Shown here in pieces: positions 50,894-60,732 of a DNA stretch of 64,000 nt. A program made the translations under genes and the position numbers. This DNA comes from Massilia sp. erpn. GTDB taxonomy: Bacteria > Pseudomonadota > Gammaproteobacteria > Burkholderiales > Burkholderiaceae_D. Position 1 is the stretch's first letter. Each line of letters begins with the position of its first letter. The stretch is from the NCBI RefSeq assembly GCF_024400215.1, contig NZ_CP053748.1, positions 5,146,001-5,210,000 of the forward strand. The letters run 5' to 3'. The notes beneath the pieces are model-generated. The model had not been told where the DNA came from. It made no database searches and worked only from the letters and a program-made list of their open reading frames with translations.

Positions 50894-51730
50894 TCATTGG
50901 TCGCCCGCGAGGCCTTCTGCCTCGTCGTCCATATACTCGAATTGCAGCAAGGTGTCGTCCGTCCAGCCCTTCTCATATAGCGACTTGAACTTGACCATGA
51001 ATACGCGCTCACGCAGGAAAATCCAATCCTCCTGGCTCGGCATCATGGGCGCTGCCGGGCCGTATAGCATGGCCGCCGGCATGACGCTGCGGCGCGCCCC
51101 ATCGGTCAAGGTAACGCTGAACAAGGCCCGCTCGGCGAAGTAAAACATATTGATGGGCAGCGTGCGGCAAGGGTCTTGCAGCTTGGCGATCACCATATTG
51201 ATGGGATGGTGGACATACGCGACCAGATCGCCAACCATGGCCACTTTGCACTCAAGCAGCAGGTCGCCCAGACGGCGGGCCTTGGACGGCACGCCGGGAC
51301 TGCGGATGTCGGCGCGCCAGGCCAGGCTCTTGGCCTGGCGGTTGAACCTTACCGCCGCGCCGTCTTGGGCGGCGTCTGCGTTTCGCGGCAAGACGAAGCT
51401 GTAGTTGGACTCCAAGGGAACTGGAACCTTCGTATGTTCGCCCACGATCTGGAGCACCAGGCCATCCATGGCGACATCCGCCTGGCGCGGCAGCACCATG
51501 AAACGCAGGGAAGCGCCAGGGGCGAGGCTGCGGTTTTGATCGAACACCTCCATCGCAGCGAGCATGGCGCGATACGATTTTTCATCGCGGTCTGGCACGG
51601 CGCCATGCACCGCCACACTCGGGACGGCGGTATCCGCTGCGGGCGGCAATCCGGCCCCGGCGGGTGCCGGCAACGATAAACACAGCATTGCCTGCAGCAG
51701 GCCCAGCCTGAATTGCATACTTTTTCTCAT
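50894..51730 (-). CDS. Exported protein of unknown function
   Basis: 278 residues, GAGGGAAG upstream. Signal peptide ending at PAGAG; the rest is soluble with two cysteines (LLECKVAM, DPCRTLP). No family recognised. Operon partner of the small lipoprotein gene; divergent from the two-component system at 51827, which might regulate it. Confidence 0.75.
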   Translation of the reverse strand: MRKSMQFRLGLLQAMLCLSLPAPAGAGLPPAADTAVPSVAVHGAVPDRDEKSYRAMLAAMEVFDQNRSLAPGASLRFMVLPRQADVAMDGLVLQIVGEHTKVPVPLESNYSFVLPRNADAAQDGAAVRFNRQAKSLAWRADIRSPGVPSKARRLGDLLLECKVAMVGDLVAYVHHPINMVIAKLQDPCRTLPINMFYFAERALFSVTLTDGARRSVMPAAMLYGPAAPMMPSQEDWIFLRERVFMVKFKSLYEKGWTDDTLLQFEYMDDEAEGLAGDQ

Positions 51731-51826
51731 ATCGCTTCCCTCTTTGCGCGCGGCAGTGACGCTGAAAAGAAATTGTATTCCCGGAAAACTTGGGAAATCT
51801 TAAGGTTCGAGCGTTACACTTTCGAC

Positions 51827-52483
51827 ATGCATATCCTGATCATAGAAGACGACCTCGCGCTGGGCGCGTCGCTGCAGCAGGCACTCAAATTGGAAGGCAT
51901 CAGCAGCGAATGGCTGCGCCGGGCTGGCGACGTTCCGAGCGGCTCCATGGAGCAGCGCTGGGACTGCGTACTGCTCGACCTGACGCTGCCCGACGGCTCC
52001 GGACTGGCCCTGCTGCGCAACTGGCGCCAAAAGGGCTACCTGATTCCCGTCATCATCATCACCGCGCAAGCCGCGCTGGCGGACCGGCTGACGGGCCTCG
52101 ACAGCGGCGCCGACGATTTCATCGTCAAGCCCTTCGCCACCGCGGAACTGGTTTCGCGCCTGCACGCGGTGCTGCGCCGCTACGCCGGCCAGGCCCGCGA
52201 CGTGTGGACGGTGGGCGACCTGCATCTGGAGCCGAAGGGATACCGCGCGCGCCTGGCCGACACCGCTCTCTATCTTTCGCCGCGCGAATTCCACCTGGTA
52301 TGGGAGCTGGCGCGCGAGCCGGGCGTGGTCATTCCCAAGAGCGTGCTGGCGCAGCGGCTCGAACCGCTGGGCGATGCGCTCGATTACGGCGCCATCGAAG
52401 TCCACGTCTCCAATCTGCGCCGCAAGATCGGCGCAGAGCGCATCCGCACGGTACGCGGCGTCGGCTACATGCTGACGGTATGA
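51827..52483 (+). CDS. OmpR/TctD-type response regulator
   Basis: 218 residues. Receiver (MHILIIEDD, phosphoacceptor in CVLLDLTLPDG, Lys in IVKPF) and a winged-helix DNA-binding domain (LSPREFHLVWELA, VHVSNLRRKIG, RTVRGVGYML). Coupled to the kinase gene by an ATGA overlap. Confidence 0.94.
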   Translation: MHILIIEDDLALGASLQQALKLEGISSEWLRRAGDVPSGSMEQRWDCVLLDLTLPDGSGLALLRNWRQKGYLIPVIIITAQAALADRLTGLDSGADDFIVKPFATAELVSRLHAVLRRYAGQARDVWTVGDLHLEPKGYRARLADTALYLSPREFHLVWELAREPGVVIPKSVLAQRLEPLGDALDYGAIEVHVSNLRRKIGAERIRTVRGVGYMLTV

Positions 52484-53862
52484 GGCGCCCGGTGCCGATG
52501 TTTGCCCGGCGTACCCTGGTGCGGCGCATCATGCTGGCCTTGCTGACGGCCTTTTGCCTGGTGTGGCTGGTGCTGCTGGCGCGCGATTTCATCAGCGAGA
52601 CCGACAGCGCAAGATTCGACGAGCGCGTGCTCACACTGGGAAACCGCTTGAGCGGGATGCTGGCCGACGCCCGGAATGACGACGAGGCGCGCGCCATCAT
52701 CGCGGCCACCTCCACCCTGGTCAACGCGAGTTACCGCGAGCACGATGTGCCGGGCATCATGCTGATGCAGCTGTATGGCACCGACGGCACCTCCTTATAC
52801 CTGTCGCCGGAAAGCGGCGCTACCCGGCTTGGCCAGGCCAGCCAGCAGTTGAGCGACGCCATGGTCAACGGCCAGCCGTTCCGCCTGTACCAGCACCAGG
52901 CTGGCGGCCGAACCTTGCGCCTGGGCGCCCAGATCATCCAGCGCAACTGGATACTGCAGCGCATGGGCATCGACCTGGCCGTCAGCATGCTGATCGCCCT
53001 GCCGCTCGTGGTCCTGCCGCTATGGGTGACGGTGCGGCGCGGCCTGCGGCCTTTGCGGCAGCTGTCGGAGCAGATCACCGGAAAAGGCCTGCATGATCTG
53101 GAACCGCTGAACGCCATGCCGGAATATGAGGAACTCAAACCGCTGGCGGGCGCCCTGGATACCCTGCTGGCACAGTTGCGCAGCAAGATCGCGCGCGAAG
53201 CCCGTTTCGTGCAAGACGCCGCGCACGAGCTGCGCACGCCGATGGCCGTGATCTCGGCCCAAGCCCACGTCCTGGCGCTGGCGCCGGATGCGCGCCAGCG
53301 CGCCGAAGCCGAACTGCAGCTGGACCAGGCAGTGGCCCGCGCCTCCCATCTGGTGCAGCAATTGCTGGAAATGGCGCTGTTCGAACGCGCGCAGGAGCAG
53401 CGCGCGCCGCTGGAAAAGCTGGACGCGGCCCAATTGGCACAGCAAGCCATGGCCGACGTCGCGCCAGCGGCGATGCAGCGCGATATCGAATTGTCGCTGG
53501 AAGCGCCGGACACGCTGTTCCATGCGCTGGACCGGCATGCCTTTCTCTCCATCCTGCACAATCTGCTGCACAATGCGGTGCATTACATCCAGCAAGGCGG
53601 GCAAGTGCGGGTGGAACTGCGGCGCCCCGCCGCCGATGGCCCGCTGATGCTGGCCGTGACGGACAACGGCCCGGGCATCGCGCCGGCGGAACAGGCAATG
53701 GTATTCGAACGCTTCTACCGCTGCGCCGGACAGACGATGCCGGGATCGGGCCTGGGATTGTCCATCGTCCAGCAGGCGGCAACGCGCCTGCGCGGCACGG
53801 TCCAACTGAGTACGGCGCCGCCATCGGGAGGCTGCCGCTTCGTCATCGAGATTCCGGCTTGA
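52480..53862 (+). CDS. TctE/QseC-type sensor histidine kinase
   Basis: 460 residues. Two membrane helices (about 15-37 and 168-190) around a 2CSK-type periplasmic domain, HAMP-like linker, H-box DAAHELRTPMAVI (about residue 250) and HATPase with NLLHNAVHYI, DNGPGI and GSGLGLSIV. Signals to the coupled regulator. Ends inside the convergent serine hydrolase gene (20-base overlap). Confidence 0.94.
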   Translation: MRRPVPMFARRTLVRRIMLALLTAFCLVWLVLLARDFISETDSARFDERVLTLGNRLSGMLADARNDDEARAIIAATSTLVNASYREHDVPGIMLMQLYGTDGTSLYLSPESGATRLGQASQQLSDAMVNGQPFRLYQHQAGGRTLRLGAQIIQRNWILQRMGIDLAVSMLIALPLVVLPLWVTVRRGLRPLRQLSEQITGKGLHDLEPLNAMPEYEELKPLAGALDTLLAQLRSKIAREARFVQDAAHELRTPMAVISAQAHVLALAPDARQRAEAELQLDQAVARASHLVQQLLEMALFERAQEQRAPLEKLDAAQLAQQAMADVAPAAMQRDIELSLEAPDTLFHALDRHAFLSILHNLLHNAVHYIQQGGQVRVELRRPAADGPLMLAVTDNGPGIAPAEQAMVFERFYRCAGQTMPGSGLGLSIVQQAATRLRGTVQLSTAPPSGGCRFVIEIPA

Positions 53863-54949
53863 TTTCCCCAAGCGCCTTGAAGAGGTAGTCGCTCATCAGC
53901 TTTTCGCTGATCGCATGCGGCATCTTGGCCTGGAAATTGGTGGTGGTGATGACGGCGACCAGGCGCTGCTCCGGCATCACCACCACCTTGTTGCCGCCGC
54001 TGCCGGACATCATGGCCGCGCGGTAGGTCTTGCCGTCCTGCGTGAATTGCTTGATCCACCAAAAATAGCCATATTCGGTGTTCTCATCGACTTGCGCATG
54101 GGGCGCCATCGATTGCCGCACCCAATCGGCGGAGAGAAGGCGTTTGCCGCGCCAGACGCCCTGGTCGAGGTATAGCTGGCCCAGCTTCAGCAGGTCACGG
54201 CTGCGCAACCCCAAGCCGCCGCCCGTCATTGCCATGCCGGCCGGCGTGTGCTGCCACTTCAGCCGCGTGATGCCCAGCGGGCCGAACAAGGTACGCGCGG
54301 CGAACTGCTCGACCTTCTCGCCGGTGGCCTTCTCCAGCACCGGGCCAAGCAGCGTCGGGCCGGCGGTGCAGTAGGAGAAGCTGCGGCCATAGGGCGAGTC
54401 CTGCGGCCTGGGCACCCAGTCCGGGAAACCGCGTATCGGCAAGTCCAGCGCGAACTGGGTCCAGTCCTCCAGCAAATACATACTTTCCTCGTTGCCGCGC
54501 GAATACTGGTTCTGGTCGTCGCACTCCAGCAGGGAACTCATGGTCAGCAAATCTTCGACAGTGATCTTTTCCTTGCGCGGATCGGGGTGGCGCACCGGCT
54601 GCTTTTCCGGGAAGAAGGCAAACACGGGCGCGCTCACGCCGGCCAGCTTGCCCTGGCCGATCGCAATCCCAACCAGCATGCCGGTCACGCTCTTGGTCAC
54701 GGAACGCGTATTGCGCAGGCCCGCCTCGCCGCCGGCATCGTAATAGGATTCGAATACCAGCTTGCCATCCCTGGCAATCAGGATGCTGGTGATCTGTTTG
54801 AAGTCGCCCTTGCGGACCGCCGCATCCATGAGCTCCAGCGGCTGCGGATTCAAACCGGCGGCGGCCGGTACGGCGCGCGGCCATTCATCGTCGCCAGCGG
54901 CGGCCAAGGGCGCGCCTGCCAGCAGCAAAGACAGCATTATCCTGAGCAT
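53843..54949 (-). CDS. Exported serine hydrolase, beta-lactamase family
   Basis: 368 residues from an ATG at 54949 with GGAAGGAT upstream. Signal peptide ending at LAAAG. Active-site SxxK in RSVTKSVTG (about residue 83), the Tyr motif in FSYCTAGP, and a late segment SGSGGNKVVVMPE. Class C beta-lactamase/esterase EstB-like fold. More likely an esterase or peptidase than an antibiotic resistance enzyme. Confidence 0.88.
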   Translation of the reverse strand: MLRIMLSLLLAGAPLAAAGDDEWPRAVPAAAGLNPQPLELMDAAVRKGDFKQITSILIARDGKLVFESYYDAGGEAGLRNTRSVTKSVTGMLVGIAIGQGKLAGVSAPVFAFFPEKQPVRHPDPRKEKITVEDLLTMSSLLECDDQNQYSRGNEESMYLLEDWTQFALDLPIRGFPDWVPRPQDSPYGRSFSYCTAGPTLLGPVLEKATGEKVEQFAARTLFGPLGITRLKWQHTPAGMAMTGGGLGLRSRDLLKLGQLYLDQGVWRGKRLLSADWVRQSMAPHAQVDENTEYGYFWWIKQFTQDGKTYRAAMMSGSGGNKVVVMPEQRLVAVITTTNFQAKMPHAISEKLMSDYLFKALGEIKPESR

Positions 54950-55138
54950 ATCCTTCCAATCGTCGTCGAGATGGACGGACCAGTATATCGCACGGCCTTG
55001 CACCAGCCGCCTCGCCTGCGTAGGCCGGCTTCCACTACTTGCCTGATAGACGATATTTACGGCAAACTACTGCAGTAGCCAAAAATACAAGCGTCCTAAA
55101 CCACGATTTACGAACACCTTCTGCATCAGGAAAGATTC

Positions 55139-55420
55139 ATGGGCTTTGAATACAAGCTTTCATTCCAGAGCCCAAGCGGCGAATCCACAATCAAGGCACT
55201 TAGCCGCCTGCCCGGAGCAACGCTGCTCGCGAATCAGGCAGACGCGATAGCGTTTCGGCACGATGCACGCGATTCCGGCATGCCTGATGCAACCGCTTCG
55301 GCAACAGAGTACGGCTTGTACTTCTGCCATCACGGCGGTTTTGGCCGAGAGTACTTGGGTCATATCGTGGCCCAGCTTGTGCATACCTTCGGCACGATAA
55401 GCATCGACGAGCTGGAATGA
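55139..55420 (+). CDS. Small protein of unknown function
   Basis: 93 residues, AGGAAAG upstream. Soluble, no signal peptide. Contains LYFCHHGGFGREYLGHIVAQL. No family recognised; ribosome site and composition support a real gene. Confidence 0.6.
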   Translation: MGFEYKLSFQSPSGESTIKALSRLPGATLLANQADAIAFRHDARDSGMPDATASATEYGLYFCHHGGFGREYLGHIVAQLVHTFGTISIDELE

Positions 55421-55466
55421 ACGCCACGGGGCGGCTTAGGGCATCCATTTAACGAAGGATTACTGC

Positions 55467-56561
55467 ATGTTTGAGCGCCTCACCTTGCTATGCCTGACCA
55501 TGACGCTGTTTGCCGCATCGGCATCCGCCGAAGCCGCCACTGAAAGCTTCGACCCCAGCACACTGAAAGTCCCGCCCAAGGGCAAGCCGAACGAAGTGCT
55601 GGTGCTGGGTACGGCCCACCTGGCGCAGCTGCCGGCCACTTTCCAGCCAGCCAGCTTGAACGCGCTGCTCGATAAGCTAATCTCCTGGAAGCCCAAGATC
55701 ATCGTGATCGAAAGCCTGTCCGGTCCTGAGTGCGCCGTCATGCGCCAGTACCCCAGGCGTTACGAGGGCACCGCGCAGCGCTATTGCCGCTGGGATCCTT
55801 CCCCGGCGCAGGCGGCGACCGGCCTGGACGTGCCTGCCGCCACCGCCGAAATCGATAAACTGCTGGAGAACTGGCCTGCGGCGCCGACGCCATCGCAGCG
55901 GCGCCGTCTTGCCGCCCTCTTCCTGGCCGGCGGCGAACCCGTGTCAGCGCTGGTGCAATGGCTGCGCTTGCCGGAGGCGGAACGGCACGCCGGCGACGGC
56001 CTGGACGACAGGCTCGCCGCCATTCTCGACCAGCGGCAATTCGGCCGCGGCCCCCGTGGCGAAGACACGCTGCTCGCAGCGCCGCTGGCCGCCGCGCTCG
56101 GACATGAACGCGTCATTCCAATGGATGACCATTCGATCTCGGATGTGCCGCTCACGCAGCTCGACGGCTACGACAAGGCGCTGGCCAAGGCCTGGGAAAA
56201 TCCGGCTTTCGCCAAGCGCCAAAAGGAATACGAATCGCTATCCGCCGGCATCGACAAGCCGGAAAAGACCTTGGCGCTGTACCGCGCCCTGAACCAGCCA
56301 TCGAGCGTCAAGCTGGTCTACGAAAGCGATTTTGGCGCCATGCTTGACGAACCCTCGCCGCAACAATTCGGCCGCCTCTATGTCGCCACATGGGAAAGAC
56401 GCAATCTGCGCATGGCCTCCAATATCCGCGAAGCGATGGGCAACCATCCCGGCAGCCGCGCGCTGGTCATTGTCGGCTACAGCCACAAGGGCTACCTTGA
56501 AGCCTATCTGAACCAGATGCATGACGTGCGCATTGTGCCAGCCGGCCCGGTGCTCGAATAG
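55467..56561 (+). CDS. Exported DUF5694-like protein (TraB/EreA-like)
   Basis: 364 residues, GAAGGA upstream. Signal peptide ending at AEAAT. Motifs VLVLGTAHLAQLP, WKPKIIVIESLSG, NLRMASNIREAMG and ALVIVGYSHKGYLEAYL resemble the erythromycin-esterase/TraB superfamily domain annotated DUF5694, with conserved His in GTAHL and GYSH. Hydrolase activity is possible but unproven. Confidence 0.78.
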   Translation: MFERLTLLCLTMTLFAASASAEAATESFDPSTLKVPPKGKPNEVLVLGTAHLAQLPATFQPASLNALLDKLISWKPKIIVIESLSGPECAVMRQYPRRYEGTAQRYCRWDPSPAQAATGLDVPAATAEIDKLLENWPAAPTPSQRRRLAALFLAGGEPVSALVQWLRLPEAERHAGDGLDDRLAAILDQRQFGRGPRGEDTLLAAPLAAALGHERVIPMDDHSISDVPLTQLDGYDKALAKAWENPAFAKRQKEYESLSAGIDKPEKTLALYRALNQPSSVKLVYESDFGAMLDEPSPQQFGRLYVATWERRNLRMASNIREAMGNHPGSRALVIVGYSHKGYLEAYLNQMHDVRIVPAGPVLE

Positions 56562-56739
56562 AGTCTGGCGCATGAAATTATTGAAGTATCACATGGCAAT
56601 TTGATTGCTACCGCTCTTTGCCAGGGCATGGCTGGTGGCATTCCAGACAGTTACGTTGTGACAATTGGCGAGTGTTCAGCACGCTCTCAGCCACTAGAAT
56701 AGTTGAGCAGATAGATTCATTCCCATGCGGGGAGCGCCC

Positions 56740-58182
56740 ATGAACAAATTGCTCTGCGTGTTAGCCAGCATGCTTATTTGGTCGGGTACCTGTCTTGCCC
56801 AGAATGACGATGGCCAGGCGGTGGACGATATTTGCTCATCGCGCTTTGTCTCCTTGCCGGCACAGGAACAGGTGTTCGCCATGCGCGGGGCGATCAACGA
56901 GGCGATAGCGACGCTGGACAACGCCAGGCTGCTGCTCCCCACGCCCATCCTGGCAAGCGGCACCGCGACCTATATCGACGTCGAGCCCAACTTTATCGAG
57001 CATGGCGAGACGGTCTGCGTGCTGGGCTATTTCTCATTCGCGCATAGTGACCAGGTCAGCACCCTGCCGCTGATAGTCGACCACATCGAAGTCCAGCCCG
57101 GCCAGCCCGGCGACGCCGCCAGCACCCTCGTCTACTTCGTCGTACCCAAAATCGAAGAATTCGCCAATTCGCGGGACTTGCACCGGTCATGGAAATTCTG
57201 GGAGCGGGAACAAGCGGTGCAATTGCGTTTCGCCGCCTTCGCGTACAAAAACGGCAAACGCGGACCGGCAAAATTCGGGCATGACCTCAATCTCAAAGTC
57301 TCCAGCAAACCCTCAAGCATACTCGCCACATTCCTGTTTGCGATTGCCTGCTACGTTACGGCCGCCATGGCTGTCCCTGCCGTTTATCGGCGCGGCGACA
57401 AGTTGCGCCCCATGCACCCGAACCAGGCACGGCGCCTTTTGCCCTGGCACATTACCGGCAGTAGCGGCCAAGCCAGCCTGTCGCAACTGCAAATGCTGGT
57501 ATTCACTTTAATCGTCGCCTCGCTGCTGTTCTACCAGTGGCTGCGTACAGGCATGCTGCAGGAACTGTCGGTCGACTTGCTATACCTGATCGGACTGTCG
57601 ACGGCAGGTGCCGCCGGCACCCAGATCACCTCCTCGATCAGGAAAGAGCTGGACCCGGCGGTCTACCGCTATGTGCAGGAGCTGGGCTGGTTCACCGCCC
57701 CCGCCCTCAGCAACAATCGGCGCGCCTCGGCCGCCGACCTGCTGATGAGCAACAAACGCTTCGACATCTATAAGTTTCAGATGCTCATCTTCAGCTTCGT
57801 CATCGCAGCCTATGTCATCGTCAGTGGCGTCGATCAACTGGCCCATATCCAGATCTCGGCGACATTGCTGACGCTAATGGGCATCAGCCAGGGCGCCTAT
57901 ATCGGCGGGCGTGCAACGGGAGAAAGCCTTGCCCCGCTACAGGATCAGTTGCGGGGCATGCAGAATCTGCAGGAACGCTACGAGGCCAGCACCGACCCGC
58001 TCGTCAGCGCGGAGCTGCGGCGCCGCTACCAGCTGGCGGCCGCCCAGACCGGCATCCTGTTCAGCACCATCTTTGAGCGCGCCTTGCCGGACTATCTGCT
58101 CGATATGCCGGCCAGCGTCATCAAACCCGCGCCTGCCGTGGCTGGCGGCCGCTTGAGCTTGCCCGAAACGCAAGCGGCATAA
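56740..58182 (+). CDS. Multi-domain membrane protein of unknown function
   Basis: 480 residues from an ATG at 56740 with GGGGAG upstream. Signal peptide ending at CLAQ, an extracytoplasmic domain to about residue 185, then membrane helices near 190-212 (ILATFLFAIACYVTAAMAVP), 245-265, 275-295, and two more around 345-390, with a cytosolic C-terminus (RRYQLAAAQTGILF). No family recognised. Stands alone. Confidence 0.7.
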   Translation: MNKLLCVLASMLIWSGTCLAQNDDGQAVDDICSSRFVSLPAQEQVFAMRGAINEAIATLDNARLLLPTPILASGTATYIDVEPNFIEHGETVCVLGYFSFAHSDQVSTLPLIVDHIEVQPGQPGDAASTLVYFVVPKIEEFANSRDLHRSWKFWEREQAVQLRFAAFAYKNGKRGPAKFGHDLNLKVSSKPSSILATFLFAIACYVTAAMAVPAVYRRGDKLRPMHPNQARRLLPWHITGSSGQASLSQLQMLVFTLIVASLLFYQWLRTGMLQELSVDLLYLIGLSTAGAAGTQITSSIRKELDPAVYRYVQELGWFTAPALSNNRRASAADLLMSNKRFDIYKFQMLIFSFVIAAYVIVSGVDQLAHIQISATLLTLMGISQGAYIGGRATGESLAPLQDQLRGMQNLQERYEASTDPLVSAELRRRYQLAAAQTGILFSTIFERALPDYLLDMPASVIKPAPAVAGGRLSLPETQAA

Positions 58183-58239
58183 TCCAGTTCAGCGGACTAT
58201 ATCTAAAAGTGCAATTTGCAAGTAGAATGCGCAGCATTA

Positions 58240-58440
58240 CGTGAATGGTGCCCTCCCGCTTCTCAGCCGGAGGGTGAAACGGGAAGCCGGTGACATGCGA
58301 GATTTTCATTTCGCGCCAGTCCGGCGCAGCCCCCGCTGCTGTAAGCCTGACGACTCTGCTCAACCGCCACTGCGCATCGCGCGGGAAGGCAAGAACAGGG
58401 AAGGATGAAGGCAAGCCAGAAGACCGGCCAGCCACGATGC
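58240..58440 (+). ncRNA. Cobalamin (B12) riboswitch
   Basis: Conserved blocks in order: GGGAAGCCGGTG (58281), the CGCAGCCCCCGCTGCTGTAA block (58325), and the B12 box AGCCAGAAGACCGGCC (58414-58429). This is the class I AdoCbl riboswitch layout. It precedes the TonB receptor at 58619, so high corrinoid should switch receptor synthesis off. Confidence 0.93.
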
Positions 58441-58446
58441 ATGCGT

Positions 58447-58467
58447 AAAGCCGCGGGGTGCGGTTTT
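58447..58467 (+). terminator. Possible expression-platform terminator of the riboswitch
   Basis: AAAGCCGC, loop GGGGT, GCGGTTTT: an 8-bp stem with one G-U pair ending in four T. Placed directly after the aptamer, it could act as the switchable terminator. A start-site sequestering mechanism is equally possible. Confidence 0.4.
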
Positions 58468-58618
58468 GCCAGAGATAAGTTCGCTGTTTTTTCATTGATC
58501 GCTTAAGCAATCGCACACGGCCGCCGTGCGCGCTGCCGTGCCCTTTGCGCGCACGGTCAGCGCCACGCCTGCTGGTGGGCTTGCGCGCCGCAAATTTACT
58601 TACTACAGAGCTGCTTCC

Positions 58619-60721
58619 ATGATCCCATTCCGTTCAAACCACGCCATCTCCCTGCGCCCTCTCGTTGCCACCATCGCCGCACTTTGCGCTCCGGGCGTCT
58701 GGGCACAGCAAACCGAAGTCATGCCGACTGTGACGGTACAGGGAAAAGCGTCGCACGAAGGACTGAGCCTGGCAAGCGAGAGCGCAACGGCCAGCCGCCT
58801 GAACCTGACCTTGCAGGAGCTGCCCGCCAGCGCCGAGATGCTCGGTGCCGACACCATGCAGGCACGCGGCGACCTGCTGGTCAAGGATGCGGTCACCCGC
58901 ACCACCGGCCTGACCGACACCAGCTCTCCTGGCAATGGCATCGCCTATTCTGCGCGCGGCTTCAGCGGCAATAGCGCCATTGCGCAGCTGGAAAACGGCC
59001 AGCGTCCGCAAGTCGGTTCGGGAACGGCAACCTATCCAGCCGATCCCTGGGGCTACGAATATATCGAAGTGCTGCGCGGTCCAGGCTCGATCGTCTACGG
59101 CAGCGGCACCACCGGCGCCACCATCAACGCCGTGCGCAAAGCGCCGCAGCGCAAAACCAGCATCGAGGCAATGGCTGGCATCGGCGGCGGCAAGACACTG
59201 CGCGGCGGCATTGGCGCCACCGGCGCCCTGGGCGAAAAGGGCGCGTTCCGCGTCGACGCCTACGCCGACCGCAGCGACGGCTTTATCGATCGCGGCCAGT
59301 CCCGCCGCAGCAAGATTCTGACCAGCGTGAGCTATGCGCTAAGCTCAAACGTCGACCTTGACCTCTCGCTCGACCACTCGGAACAACGGCCGCGGCGCTA
59401 TTTCGGCACGCCCCTGGTCGAGGGCCGCATCGCGCGCGAACTGCGCAACCAGAACTACAACGTGGGCGACGCCGACATCTCGTTCAAAGACGACAAGGCG
59501 GTTGCCCGCCTGAGCTGGCGTGTAAGCCCGGCACTCAGCATCAGCAACGAACTGGCCTATATGAAGGCGCATCGCAACTGGCGCAATGTGGAAAGCTATG
59601 CCTACGACGCGCAAGCCAAGCTCGTCGAACGCAACGACTACATCGCCCTTCAGCACGACCAGGAACAAACCGGCAATCGTCTCGAAGCGCGCTGGAACGC
59701 CGGCGCCAACCGCGTCGTCGCCGGATGGGAGACGGCCACCATCAACTTCACGCACACCAATAACTCGCCATATGGCGGCGCATCCACGGTGGCGCCGATT
59801 GGCTTCAACCCCGGCGTATTCGACAGCCCGGACCCGCTGCGGCCGAACTTCCACACCGACACCACCACCAATGCGCTGTACCTTGAGGATGCCTATAGCT
59901 TCAGCGACCGCTTGCTGCTCCTGGCCGGCCTGCGCCATGACCGATACAAGGTCGAGCGCATCAGCCTGCTGGGCGCAGCGGGCTTCAGCTCCAAACTGCA
60001 TGCAAACGCTGTGCGTCTCGGCCTGAGCTGGAAGCTCGCCGCCGACACCTCCCTGTATGGACAGGTCAGCAGCGGCAGCGACCCGGTCACTAGCCTGCTG
60101 TCGCTCAATCTGTCCAACAGCCGCTACAAGCTGACCAGTTCGCGCCAGGTCGAGGCCGGCATCAAGCAATCGCTGGCGAACGGCAAGGCGGAGTGGACTG
60201 CAGCCCTGTACCGCATCAGCAAGGACGACATCATCACCCGCGATCCCGCCAATCCGGCGCTGTCGATCCAGGGCGGTTCGCAATCGTCGCGCGGCGCCGA
60301 AGTCAGTGCCAGCGTCGCGCTGGCGTCTGCCTGGCGCCTGGAAGCGAACGCCGCGTACACGGACGCCCAGTTCGACCAGCTGATTGAAAGCAGCAAGATC
60401 TCGCGCGCCGGCAAGCGTCCTGCCAATGTCCCGAAAATCTCGTCCAACCTGTGGCTCAACTACCGTAGCGAGGGCTGGCGTGCCGCAATCGGCGCGCGCT
60501 ACGTCGGCGAACGCTATATCGACAATGGCAACACGCAGGCACTGCCGGCTTACACCACGCTGGATGCATCGCTGGGCTGGAACGTCAACCGCAACCTGCG
60601 GGTGCAGCTGAACTTGCGCAATCTGACCGACAAGCTGTACGCCACCACCTCGTACAGCGATAGCCAGTACCTGCTGGGCGACCGCCGCCATGTCGAGCTG
60701 AGCGCCCAGTGGCGCTACTGA
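58619..60721 (+). CDS. TonB-dependent outer-membrane receptor under B12 riboswitch
   Basis: 700 residues from an ATG at 58619. Signal peptide ending at GVWAQ, TonB-box region EVMPTVTVQGKA, plug domain (about 50-165: VKDAVTRTTGLTD, ARGFSGNSAIAQLENG, IEVLRGPGSIVYGSGTTGATIN) and a 22-strand barrel ending in aromatic WRY. Sequence style is that of ferric-siderophore receptors (FhuA/FhuE/FcuA branch), longer than BtuB (about 600). The riboswitch argues that the cargo is a corrinoid or that uptake is tied to B12. Followed 11 bases later by the PepSY protein. Confidence 0.9.
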   Translation: MIPFRSNHAISLRPLVATIAALCAPGVWAQQTEVMPTVTVQGKASHEGLSLASESATASRLNLTLQELPASAEMLGADTMQARGDLLVKDAVTRTTGLTDTSSPGNGIAYSARGFSGNSAIAQLENGQRPQVGSGTATYPADPWGYEYIEVLRGPGSIVYGSGTTGATINAVRKAPQRKTSIEAMAGIGGGKTLRGGIGATGALGEKGAFRVDAYADRSDGFIDRGQSRRSKILTSVSYALSSNVDLDLSLDHSEQRPRRYFGTPLVEGRIARELRNQNYNVGDADISFKDDKAVARLSWRVSPALSISNELAYMKAHRNWRNVESYAYDAQAKLVERNDYIALQHDQEQTGNRLEARWNAGANRVVAGWETATINFTHTNNSPYGGASTVAPIGFNPGVFDSPDPLRPNFHTDTTTNALYLEDAYSFSDRLLLLAGLRHDRYKVERISLLGAAGFSSKLHANAVRLGLSWKLAADTSLYGQVSSGSDPVTSLLSLNLSNSRYKLTSSRQVEAGIKQSLANGKAEWTAALYRISKDDIITRDPANPALSIQGGSQSSRGAEVSASVALASAWRLEANAAYTDAQFDQLIESSKISRAGKRPANVPKISSNLWLNYRSEGWRAAIGARYVGERYIDNGNTQALPAYTTLDASLGWNVNRNLRVQLNLRNLTDKLYATTSYSDSQYLLGDRRHVELSAQWRY

Positions 60722-60732
60722 TCGCCGGCGCC

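Noticed and set aside
51413..51445. hrp-box-like GGAACC ... CCAC
   Set aside because: Spacer is only 13 bases and the site is inside the coding region of the gene at 50894-51730.
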